The notes under the pieces are model-generated. The model was not told the DNA's origin and searched no databases. It saw only the letters and a list, made by a program, of their open reading frames with translations. Below, one piece after another: positions 54,294-61,827 of a DNA stretch of 64,000 nt. The DNA lies in contig JAOZHZ010000028.1 of the NCBI GenBank assembly GCA_026014615.1, positions 186,001 to 250,000 on the forward strand, given 5' to 3'. The DNA is from Candidatus Bathyarchaeota archaeon (GTDB taxonomy: Archaea; Thermoproteota; Bathyarchaeia; Bathyarchaeales; Bathycorpusculaceae). Within the stretch, counting starts at the first letter, position 1; the number at the start of each line of letters is the position of its first letter. Made by a program: the position numbers and the translations under genes.

Positions 54294-55064
54294 ATGAAGC
54301 AGTTTATTGTCACTCCAGTAGCAGGCAAACGGTTAATCGCGAAGGCGATAGCCTCAAACCCTGCGATTCTAAACGTCTTAAAAAGGGGTACTTTGGTGAT
54401 TGTAGCAGGCACCACAAACGGTTACGTAGCCGAAGAAGTGTTGACTTCCATTGGCGCTGAAGGTTTTTCCAAGAACCGTTTCTTTAGAGGCATCATTTTA
54501 CCGCCAAGCAAAAATGTGACGACAGAGGGCAGGTTAACAGATGAAAACAAATTTCCTGGCGACGTGATAATAACCAACGGTGTCTGGCAGAAGGGAAAAA
54601 CAATCAACGACGTTTGTTGCAGTCTTAAGGAGGGCGATGTTATTCTGAAAGGCACAAACGCATTAGATATTCAGCATAAACGAGCGGCTGTTCTTGTTGG
54701 GCACCCCGAAGCTGGAACCGCCGCTTTAGTGTTGCAAGCTGTAGCTGGGCGGCGGATCCGATTGATTATTCCTGTTGGTTTAGAAAAACGTGTTGACAGC
54801 GACTTATACGATTTAGCCGAATCTTTGAACGCGCCTGAGGCAACCGGTTACCGTTTACTGCCCGTTCTTGGTCAAGTGTTTACCGAAATTGATGCGATAA
54901 ACCAGTTAACTGGGGCTGAGGCTAAACTGGTTGCGGCTGGAGGCGTAGGAGGCGCTGAGGGGAGTTACCTTCTGGCTATAACTGGAACAAAAACGCAAGA
55001 GGCAGCCGCGGAGGAGCTTTGGCGCGGAGTTGCTTTTGAATCACCGTTTGATGGGGTAAGTTAG
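54294..55064 (+). CDS. Conserved hypothetical archaeal protein
   Basis: A 256-residue soluble protein from ATG 54294. It has an alpha/beta pattern with Gly-rich turns: [58 protein letters not shown], and a small Gly-rich [12 protein letters not shown] near the end. It looks like an enzyme binding a phosphate or nucleotide, but I cannot name the family. No operon partner is present. Confidence 0.6.
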   Translation: MKQFIVTPVAGKRLIAKAIASNPAILNVLKRGTLVIVAGTTNGYVAEEVLTSIGAEGFSKNRFFRGIILPPSKNVTTEGRLTDENKFPGDVIITNGVWQKGKTINDVCCSLKEGDVILKGTNALDIQHKRAAVLVGHPEAGTAALVLQAVAGRRIRLIIPVGLEKRVDSDLYDLAESLNAPEATGYRLLPVLGQVFTEIDAINQLTGAEAKLVAAGGVGGAEGSYLLAITGTKTQEAAAEELWRGVAFESPFDGVS

Positions 55065-55143
55065 GAAAATTTGTTTAAGCGACAAAAAAGTTAACGCCCA
55101 AAAGAATGAGCTAATTAAGTTGGCTTAACCATCTGCATATCTA

Positions 55144-55650
55144 CTATTCTTTTAAAGGAACCCAAAGGTCAAATACCAACTCAGTTGGCGGTTTCTGGTC
55201 TTGCCAGTTAACTTGCTCTTCGAACCCGCCGACCCAACCATTTTTTCCTTTCTGCCAGCCTGCGTGTTCGTGCCCGTTTTCTTCTATCCAGTTCCAAAGC
55301 TTCTTCCAAGCAAAACCAATGTTCCCCAAACCCTTGAACCTAAGAGCCGCATACAACCCACCCGGTATCTCGCCAATTTCGATATCTGAGAAATTCTTGT
55401 TTTCAACTCCAAGAGTCAAGTAGACTTCGTACCCGCGTGGGTCCGGTTTGTCGGTTGGATACGTGTTTCTGCCGAACATACGAAACCCCCTTTTACCAAG
55501 CACCCCTTGGGCTTCTGCCCAGTTCAGCAGTTTTTTAATTGCCTCCTCTTCGGGGGCGATGCCAAAACAGCAGGTGTAAACGGCACGCATAGTTGCGAGA
55601 CGTTCGGTTCTGACTTCAAGTTCTTTAATTTCCAAGTTTTTCTCCCGCAT
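55144..55650 (-). CDS. GyrI-like effector-binding domain protein
   Basis: A 168-residue stand-alone GyrI-like/AraC effector-binding domain from ATG 55650. The pattern ELEVRTERLATMRAVYTC, then GYEVYLTLGVE, IEIGEIPGGLYAALRFKG and FDLWVPL, is the duplicated beta-alpha-beta fold that binds hydrophobic or cationic ligands. Related proteins shelter gyrase or act as hydrolases or drug-binding modules. No DNA-binding head is fused, and no drug exporter adjoins. Confidence 0.75.
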   Translation of the reverse strand: MREKNLEIKELEVRTERLATMRAVYTCCFGIAPEEEAIKKLLNWAEAQGVLGKRGFRMFGRNTYPTDKPDPRGYEVYLTLGVENKNFSDIEIGEIPGGLYAALRFKGLGNIGFAWKKLWNWIEENGHEHAGWQKGKNGWVGGFEEQVNWQDQKPPTELVFDLWVPLKE

Positions 55651-55874
55651 CCTTAATGTTTGAATCTGTTTAATTATTTTTCCATGAGAAACTGCTTTCT
55701 TATGATGGTTTGAAAAAATTATGAACCTTTGTTTGTTTTATGATGGCGGTACCTTAAGTTTTTGGACAGACGTTCGATTGTATTTGTTTAAACATGTATA
55801 AACAATTCATACGGAACGCTTAATTGTGAGCTGAGTTTTCAATGTTCAGCTTAAAATAATATGGTGTACTAAAC

Positions 55875-56648
55875 TTGAAAACTCAAACCGTGGCGATGAT
55901 AGGAATATGTGCAGCAATCTACGCTGTAGTCGGACGCATGACTGACTTTGGTTTAACTTTTCTCGGTGTTGCATTCTTTCCCGCCGTAGTAATACCCGCC
56001 GTTTTCGCCGTATTGTTCGGTCCATGGGTTGGTGGCTTCGGCGCAGCAATAGGCATCTTCATAAGAGACATGCTTTTCCACGGAAACCCCTTCCTCAGCT
56101 TATCCGCGGGTGTTCCGCCCAATTTCATCGTGTTCTTCATCATCGGGTTAATGGCAGGCAGAAACATTGACATGAAAAAAATTGTCACCAGCGCAGCATT
56201 AGCTTGTATAGTCGTCGCTGCAGGGCTGTTGCTTCCTACAGTGATTTCTCCAAACGAATTTGCCGCCGCAACAGGACTTTCAACCAACCATATACTTCTC
56301 GTTTTCATCTCAACTGTGGTCGTCAGTTTGGCGGTGATTGTGGTTGTTTCCAAACGCTGGCAGCAATGGCGAAGTTACGCCGTCGGCTCAGTCATCGGAA
56401 TGGCAGCTGGCGCCGCGTTGCTTTCCGTTTCTTACTGGGGGTATAGCCAACTCTTCTTTGACCCCACAGGCTACGTTGCCGCACCAGTAGCAGCGTCGTT
56501 TATTCCAATTTTGTTCGTTTGGACATTCGTAACCGAGATTCCCTTCGTCCTGCTGGTTGGTCCACCAATAATTAACGCCTGCTACAAAGCGTTCCCTTCC
56601 CTTAAGCTAAGGCTTAGCACTAAAAACAAGGCGAAAATAATTGAATAA
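55875..56648 (+). CDS. ECF transporter S component, probably for a coenzyme A precursor
   Basis: A 257-residue membrane protein with six or seven helices from TTG 55875. The opening TVAMIGICAAIYAVVGRMTD and the following GPWVGGFGAAIGIFIRDM loop are typical of substrate-binding S components of energy-coupling-factor vitamin transporters. The stop overlaps the pantoate kinase start by 8 bases, and the phosphopantetheine adenylyltransferase follows, so pantothenate or pantoate is the likely substrate. The shared EcfA/T module is not in the window. Confidence 0.75.
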   Translation: MKTQTVAMIGICAAIYAVVGRMTDFGLTFLGVAFFPAVVIPAVFAVLFGPWVGGFGAAIGIFIRDMLFHGNPFLSLSAGVPPNFIVFFIIGLMAGRNIDMKKIVTSAALACIVVAAGLLLPTVISPNEFAAATGLSTNHILLVFISTVVVSLAVIVVVSKRWQQWRSYAVGSVIGMAAGAALLSVSYWGYSQLFFDPTGYVAAPVAASFIPILFVWTFVTEIPFVLLVGPPIINACYKAFPSLKLRLSTKNKAKIIE

Positions 56649-57582
56649 GACTGCTCAGGCCTTTGCGCCTGCCGCTATCTCCAGTTTTTTTGAAATCTGC
56701 GACCAAACAAGCGACGGCAGACCCATCGCTGATTTGGCGCATGTTGGGGCTAGAGGCGGGGGGTTTGGGCTGCAGAAAGGTGTCTTAACTCAGGTGTCCG
56801 CTTCAAAGGCAGACGCAGGCGACATCAGTGTTTTTATTAACGGTGAAACTGCGCCTGAAGCCCAAACAACCGTGAAGGTTTTGAAGATGCTTCTCGCAGA
56901 GGTAGAAGGAAACTACAACGTTATGGTGGAGCACAATATTGATGTTCCGATAGGTGCGGGTTTTGGAACCAGCGCTGGTGGTGCCTTAACGGCTGGTTTA
57001 GCCTTAAAGGAAGCCTTGGATTTGCCCTTAACACGTAATCAAATAGGTAAAGCCGCACACATTGCCGAGATACAGTGCCAGACAGGCTTAGGAACAGTGA
57101 GTTCTCTGGCTTCTGGAGGCGGATGCATATTGGTTGTTGAACCAGGAGCGCCAGGAACCTGCGTAATAGACCACATTCCATTAACTCCAGATTACGTCGT
57201 TGTTGCAGGCATCTTTCAAGGTGTATCCAAAAAGAACGTTCTGTCTTCGCCTGAACGGCGGCGGGAGGTTAACCGTTTTGGGAGAAAAACCTTGGAGGAC
57301 ATTTTAGCTGAGCCTTCGCTGGAGACTTTTCTGGATTGCTGCTGGCAGTTCACACAGGACGCAGGTTTTGCGACTGAACGTGTAAAACGGCTTGTGCATT
57401 TGGCAAAGAAGTCGGGTGCAGTTGGGGCGGCTCAGAACATGTTGGGTGAAGCTGTTCATGCGGTTGCTCTTGAAGAAAACGTTGTTGAAGTTGAAGAAGC
57501 TTTTAAGCAAGTTTTACCAAAAGAAACCCTCCTTGTGAGTAAAATGGATTTCCAAGGCGCAAGGCTGGTAAGCAACAAGTGA
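56641..57582 (+). CDS. Pantoate kinase
   Basis: A 313-residue GHMP-superfamily kinase from TTG 56641. The ATP loop is VPIGAGFGTSAGGALTAG (near residue 102), with FAPAAISSFFEI at the N-terminus and SSLASGGGCILV near residue 158. Archaeal pantoate kinase phosphorylates pantoate to 4-phosphopantoate, the first step of the archaeal coenzyme A branch, followed by phosphopantothenate synthetase. Overlaps of 8 and 4 bases with the flanking genes show tight coupling. Length is normal. Confidence 0.85.
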   Translation: MNKTAQAFAPAAISSFFEICDQTSDGRPIADLAHVGARGGGFGLQKGVLTQVSASKADAGDISVFINGETAPEAQTTVKVLKMLLAEVEGNYNVMVEHNIDVPIGAGFGTSAGGALTAGLALKEALDLPLTRNQIGKAAHIAEIQCQTGLGTVSSLASGGGCILVVEPGAPGTCVIDHIPLTPDYVVVAGIFQGVSKKNVLSSPERRREVNRFGRKTLEDILAEPSLETFLDCCWQFTQDAGFATERVKRLVHLAKKSGAVGAAQNMLGEAVHAVALEENVVEVEEAFKQVLPKETLLVSKMDFQGARLVSNK

Positions 57583-58064
57583 AACGGTTTAAGAAAGTAG
57601 CAGTGGGCGGGACCTTTGATGAACTTCACAAAGGACACAAAATCCTGCTTATGAAAGCGTTTGAAATCGGCGAATTTGTTGTTATCGGTTTATCTTCAGA
57701 TGAGTTTGTTTTAAAACTTGGCAAGCCTCACTTAACGGCGTCGTTTGAACAAAGAAAGCTCGACTTAAACAGTTGGATAGCTGACTTGGGTTTGAAGGAA
57801 TGCGCCGAGATTGTACCGTTATTCGATGCGTTCGGTTCCAGCGTGAAAGACACCCAGATTGAAGCTTTGGTGGTAAGCCAAGAAACAGAACCCATCGGCA
57901 AAAAAATTAACGCGCGCCGAAAAGAAACAGGGTTGCCCACATTAAAGATTGTTACTGTCTACATGGTTCCCGCGCAGAACTGCAAACCTATTTCTACCAC
58001 TAGGATTAGGCGGGGAGAAATAAACCACGAGGGGCGTCTATTAAAGAAAAACAGCGACTTGTAA
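57579..58064 (+). CDS. coaD: Phosphopantetheine adenylyltransferase, archaeal type
   Basis: A 161-residue nucleotidyltransferase from GTG 57579. The HxGH-type site is GGTFDELHKGHKILL (near residue 11), and the ISTTRIRRGEI motif (near residue 139) completes the nucleotide site. It adenylates 4'-phosphopantetheine to dephospho-CoA. The archaeal enzyme is unrelated in detail to bacterial CoaD but uses the same fold. Coupled to pantoate kinase by a 4-base overlap. Confidence 0.9.
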   Translation: MKRFKKVAVGGTFDELHKGHKILLMKAFEIGEFVVIGLSSDEFVLKLGKPHLTASFEQRKLDLNSWIADLGLKECAEIVPLFDAFGSSVKDTQIEALVVSQETEPIGKKINARRKETGLPTLKIVTVYMVPAQNCKPISTTRIRRGEINHEGRLLKKNSDL

Positions 58065-58210
58065 AATGAAGTTGTGTCTTATTTTTGTACGTTGCAAACT
58101 GACAATGGTGCTTATTTTTTTCGTGATGCGTTCAGGTGTAGTCGCGCATAGAAGTAGACTTTGAATGCGGGAAGCAAAAGTAATTAACCAAAGAATACAT
58201 GTGAATTGGC

Positions 58211-58618
58211 ATGAGCGCGGGTACAGTGGTTCAGATTCCTTGGGAACTTTTGGACGCGATTTATGCGGGTGCAAAACAGTTGTATCCACGGGAGAGTTTT
58301 TTGCTTTTGCGGGGTAAGAAAAAGAAGGGTGTGGTGTACGTTTCGGATTTGGTTTTGGCTCCGTTTGCGGTTCACGGGGAAGGCTTTGCCCACTTTAACC
58401 CCTACATGTTCTCGGGGGACTTCTCGTTGGTTGGCACGGTGCATAGTCATCCTTCAGGTAACATAAACCCCAGCCACGTTGACTTGAACTACTTTTTTGG
58501 TAGGGTGCTGATGATTGTGGGTTACCCGTTTGAAGGCGAAAACTGCGTGGCGGCTTACGGGTCCGAAGGGGAAAAACTGCCCCTGCAAATTACCGACGAG
58601 AAAACCAAAAAACGTTAG
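58211..58618 (+). CDS. JAMM/MPN-domain metalloprotein
   Basis: A 135-residue JAB1/MPN domain protein from ATG 58211. The zinc site is complete: Glu28 in PRESFLLL, His78 and His80 in GTVHSHPSG, Ser88 and Asp91 in INPSHVD. Such enzymes cleave isopeptide bonds of ubiquitin-like modifiers; in archaea they act on SAMPs. No SAMP or E1-like gene is in the window. The stop overlaps the convergent metalloprotease gene by 4 bases. Confidence 0.88.
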   Translation: MSAGTVVQIPWELLDAIYAGAKQLYPRESFLLLRGKKKKGVVYVSDLVLAPFAVHGEGFAHFNPYMFSGDFSLVGTVHSHPSGNINPSHVDLNYFFGRVLMIVGYPFEGENCVAAYGSEGEKLPLQITDEKTKKR

Positions 58619-58995
58619 CTGCCTTTGTCTGCTGCGGCTTTTGCGGCTGCCGCTTGATATTCCCTGATGAATTCCACGGCGAATTTGTCGGCGTTTTTCT
58701 CTGTGCCCCGATGCATCTTGTCAACGCTTTTGCTACGTAGGTGGTGGTAGAATTCGTGGAGGATTACGAACGGGTTCCAGAGGGTGTCGCTGTCCAGCAC
58801 GCTGATGGTTCGGGTTTGACTGCTGTAGGTTCCGTAGGCGTTTCTGACATGTCCTTTGGGTAAGCCGACTTTGAGTTTGGGGACTTCTACGCCGTAGTTT
58901 TTCGCCAAAAGCTCCAACGCCTGCTCTGTTTGTTTACTCAAGATGAGGTAGACGATTGCGGGTTTGAAGTTGTTTTGCTGTTTTTCTGTTGGCAT
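58615..58995 (-). CDS. HExxH zinc metallopeptidase-like protein
   Basis: A 126-residue protein from ATG 58995 with HEFYHH at 80-85, the HExxH zinc site, and an acidic third-ligand candidate (GTEKNADKFAVEFI) about 20 residues later. The N-terminal half is alpha/beta. The tail is Ala/Lys-rich and lacks membrane segments. Family unnamed; substrates unknown. It is convergent with the JAMM gene. Confidence 0.7.
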   Translation of the reverse strand: MPTEKQQNNFKPAIVYLILSKQTEQALELLAKNYGVEVPKLKVGLPKGHVRNAYGTYSSQTRTISVLDSDTLWNPFVILHEFYHHLRSKSVDKMHRGTEKNADKFAVEFIREYQAAAAKAAADKGS

Positions 58996-59037
58996 TGAAT
59001 GCTTAGGCGTTGTTCCAACTAAAAAGGTGTTTGCTGG

Positions 59038-59388
59038 CTATAGGGCGTTTGCGAGAACCAGCAAGTTGTTTGCCACAACCACGACAAGAAACGCGATGAC
59101 TCCTATGTAGGCAACTTTAAGCAGTCTATGTGTCCATGTGAAGGCTTTGGTGGTTTTGTTTTGGGTTTTCATGAGGATTTTTTCTGCTTGAACAAAAATT
59201 AAGCAAACAAACAACGTTGTGGTCAGCTTCAGAACGATGAAGGCGGGTAGGTTGGTGCTTATGACTCCTGCGATGAAGGGGTTAAGTTCCACTGCTCCAA
59301 AGTACAGTATGCCAATTACTGTGGTTAGGCAGTCCATGGAGCCCATAAGGGCAAGCAGCATCGTGGGGTAACTCTTCATCTTCATCAT
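59038..59388 (-). CDS. DUF5658-like membrane protein
   Basis: A 116-residue protein with three or four membrane helices. The pattern GSMDCLTTVIGILYFGAVELNPF followed by a short loop and two further helices resembles DUF5658 family proteins, in which an Asp and an Asn-Pro pair sit at the membrane edge. Function unknown. Start at ATG 59388 or the next Met 3 bases on. Confidence 0.65.
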   Translation of the reverse strand: MMKMKSYPTMLLALMGSMDCLTTVIGILYFGAVELNPFIAGVISTNLPAFIVLKLTTTLFVCLIFVQAEKILMKTQNKTTKAFTWTHRLLKVAYIGVIAFLVVVVANNLLVLANAL

Positions 59389-59566
59389 CCGGGTCTTTCT
59401 CCTTTCTCCCTACGCCTCTCAGACCAGTTTGTTTCTGTCTGTGTTTTGCTTTAAGAGTGAACTTGCAGTTTTTGACATATTCCCAACATGGAACAAAGCA
59501 AACGTTAAAACCCTTCAGCCGCGGATGATACCTTTAGGTTGCGCCCGTGGAGGTGAAGACCGCAAG

Positions 59567-59755
59567 ATGCCAGTGGTTATTGTTGAAACTTGGAGTGGGA
59601 AAAGTAACGAGCAGAAAGCAAAGTTGATTCGGGGGATAACAAGGGTGTTTGAGGAAGTCGGAGTCACAGCCGACCAAGTGCAAGTCATCATTCACGACGT
59701 GCCCAAAACAAACTGGGGCATGTACGGCGAACAAACCAGCAAACTACCCCCATAG
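59567..59755 (+). CDS. 4-oxalocrotonate tautomerase family protein
   Basis: A 62-residue tautomerase from ATG 59567, after GGAGGTGA ten bases upstream. The second residue is Pro (MPVVIVETWSG), the catalytic base after Met removal, and TKLIRGITRVFEEVG-type helix and QVIIHDVPKTNWG strands complete the beta-alpha-beta fold. It interconverts enol and keto forms of an unknown substrate. The frame is open upstream to 59429, but family length and the Pro-1 rule fix this start. Confidence 0.88.
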   Translation: MPVVIVETWSGKSNEQKAKLIRGITRVFEEVGVTADQVQVIIHDVPKTNWGMYGEQTSKLPP

Positions 59756-60245
59756 CCGACTGCTCCGAATTCAAGTTCCCGCCTTCAAATTTTATGGTTC
59801 TCTCAGTGCAGAAAAATTCTACCTCCCCCTATGTTCCTGCAAAACCCAATTCAAACCGCTTTTTTGGTTCAGGGTTTGATTTGGGCGTAACTTGCGGCTA
59901 GAAACGGCGGGAAAAGGCTATAAAAGGCGGAGAAAGGACGAAAAAGTCATTGTCCGCTCAAAGAACGTCTTGCCCAAAATGTGAACTGTGTTTTTATGCT
60001 TTCAGAGGAAGATGTAGGATTGTTTTGCTTCACAAATTGGAGGGTGAACATCTGATATCAGCCTCTGCATGGTTTGTGGGTAATATGTCTTTAAAACACT
60101 CGATACGAGAATTGAAAACACTTACGTATGTTGAACTGTCTGATGTTTTCCGCCGTTATCTTCAGTTTGATAGCGGTGAGAGTCCGAAGTTTTAGGCTTA
60201 AACGCAGCAGTTTTTCTTTGGGTGTTAAAGTTTTAGAAGGCATGT

Positions 60246-60321
60246 TGGTAGCCCGGAAGAGACTCGAACTCTTGTCAAGGGCTCCAGAGGCCCCTATGCT
60301 TGGCCGCTACACCACCGGGCT
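60246..60321 (-). tRNA. tRNA-Gln (anticodon CTG), CCA encoded
   Basis: On the minus strand the acceptor stem AGCCCGG pairs with CCGGGCT, followed by discriminator A and an encoded CCA (60246-60248). The D arm is GTGT/GCAT, the anticodon stem GGGGC/GCCCT closes loop CTCTGGA with anticodon CTG, and the T arm AAGAG/CTCTT closes TTCGAGT. All arms pair, with no intron. Confidence 0.95.
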
Positions 60322-60366
60322 GCGAAATCTGATGCTCACTAAAAAGGGAAAGACTAAGTAATAACC

Positions 60367-60591
60367 TTAACGTTGGTTTGAGGATTCTTCGCGGGCTTTT
60401 TTTGCTTCCTCGACGCAGTAGCAGTCTTGGCTAACTTGGTTCCATTCACTGCAGCACCACAACGTGTCCACGATGGGATCCTTGTTTTGGGCGTACCGTG
60501 TACTGCAGAACACTCTGGTGGGGTAGTCGTAGCAGTTGTGACCGTCGCAGTTTCCACAGTATCTGCCCCCGTTGTTTTGGGTGTTTTTCAA
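60367..60591 (-). CDS. Small cysteine-rich protein coupled to deoxyhypusine synthase
   Basis: A 74-residue protein from ATG 60591, overlapping the end of the deoxyhypusine synthase gene by 4 bases. It has eight Cys: CGNC, GHNCYD, VFCST, WCCSEW, DCYC. This many, in paired spacing, suggests zinc or iron-sulfur binding. The tail is basic. No family recognised. Tight coupling suggests a partner or regulator of the synthase or of the modified factor, but nothing proves that. Confidence 0.65.
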   Translation of the reverse strand: MKNTQNNGGRYCGNCDGHNCYDYPTRVFCSTRYAQNKDPIVDTLWCCSEWNQVSQDCYCVEEAKKAREESSNQR

Positions 60592-61604
60592 GTGCTTGCT
60601 CCCTCCAGCAATAGTGGCGGTTGGCGTCTAAACTCTGCGCCCAGACGCTCCATAACCGACGCAGTCATTAACGGAAAAACCATGGTTGCTTCGCCGATGA
60701 CCATGACCTTATCGGCTTCGTCTTTCACTTTGCCCCAGCTAATTGTTTCCTTCAACGTTGAACCCGACAACCCACCCGTTTCTGGGCGGTCCATAGTTAT
60801 GACAACGGCGTAGTCCATGCCTTTTTTAGAAGCCAATGCCGCGGACTGCACCGTGTTTCGTGGGACGCCTCCGCCGATTACAATCATGCCGTTTCTGGGT
60901 GACTGGTTGCATATGTCGCAGATTTCAGGAACCTCTTTGAATGCATCCACAACCAGCGAGTTTTTTCGGTTTTGCTGAGAAGAATGCAGCCAGTGAATGA
61001 AACCGAACTCTGAGTCCCGCACAGCGGGCATAAAGATAGGTACGTCCATTTCGTAGGCTGAACGTAGAATCGACTGGGGGTCCGATAGGTATTTGCCAAG
61101 TTCCCAGCTGAATTCACGCGAAGAAAGGGGTTCACCTTTTCGGGCTTCAGCGATTTTGCTGTACAATTCTGCTAGTTGGTAGTCTAATCGGATGTAGTCT
61201 TCTTCAGCGACAAGGATATCGTAGATGCGGAATAAGTGGTATTTGTACAATTCATGATCGTCTACCAGCCAGCTGCTTCGATAGTGTCTTCCGCCTACCG
61301 CTTCTATGGCGTCGTGGACCATGCTGGCGCCCGTGCAAACTATCACATCAATAAGTCGCCTGCGGATTAAATCGCTCACAAGCACCTTTAGTCCCGCTGG
61401 AATTACAGCACCCGAAAGCGCTAAAAATACTGTGCATTCTTTGTCGCGAAGCATTTTTTCGTAGACATCACATGCTGCGGCGAGTCGTCCCGCCCCAAAG
61501 GAGCCTGAACCGCTGAATTGACGCATAAGTTGATCAACGGTGAGCGGCGCCGTTATCTTCATGTGTTCAACAGGGTTCTGGAGATAGTCTTTCCGTTGCA
61601 TCAA
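60588..61604 (-). CDS. dys: Deoxyhypusine synthase
   Basis: A 338-residue enzyme from ATG 61604 that transfers an aminobutyl group from spermidine to a Lys of translation factor aIF5A. The NAD-binding FLALSGAVIPAGLKVL (near residue 60) and TGASMVHD (near 91), the HELYKYHLFRIYD segment, and the active-site Lys292 in ETISWGKVKDEADK are present. A downstream cysteine-rich gene is coupled by a 4-base overlap. A spermidine-synthase-like protein elsewhere in the window may supply polyamine, but that link is indirect. Confidence 0.88.
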   Translation of the reverse strand: MMQRKDYLQNPVEHMKITAPLTVDQLMRQFSGSGSFGAGRLAAACDVYEKMLRDKECTVFLALSGAVIPAGLKVLVSDLIRRRLIDVIVCTGASMVHDAIEAVGGRHYRSSWLVDDHELYKYHLFRIYDILVAEEDYIRLDYQLAELYSKIAEARKGEPLSSREFSWELGKYLSDPQSILRSAYEMDVPIFMPAVRDSEFGFIHWLHSSQQNRKNSLVVDAFKEVPEICDICNQSPRNGMIVIGGGVPRNTVQSAALASKKGMDYAVVITMDRPETGGLSGSTLKETISWGKVKDEADKVMVIGEATMVFPLMTASVMERLGAEFRRQPPLLLEGAST

Positions 61605-61827
61605 AACCTAACACGCCCCTTTAGCCCTACTATGCATGGGTCATCGGGTAAATATGTTTCCCATTTTTAGGGGAAAAACGAGTTTTCTTTAGAATAGGGC
61701 GGTCATTTTAGCCGTATTGAGCGAATTCCAAGCTTTTTTCGTCTTTTCTCTTTTTGGACAAGTTTTTTCTACTAGAATGCTATAACTTAGGTTTTCAGGA
61801 TATGCGCAAAGGAGTGGTAGATCCACC

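Noticed and set aside
59950-60195. 81-residue frame before tRNA-Gln
   Set aside because: TTG start with no ribosome site, composition irregular, and no domain pattern beyond one CxxC.
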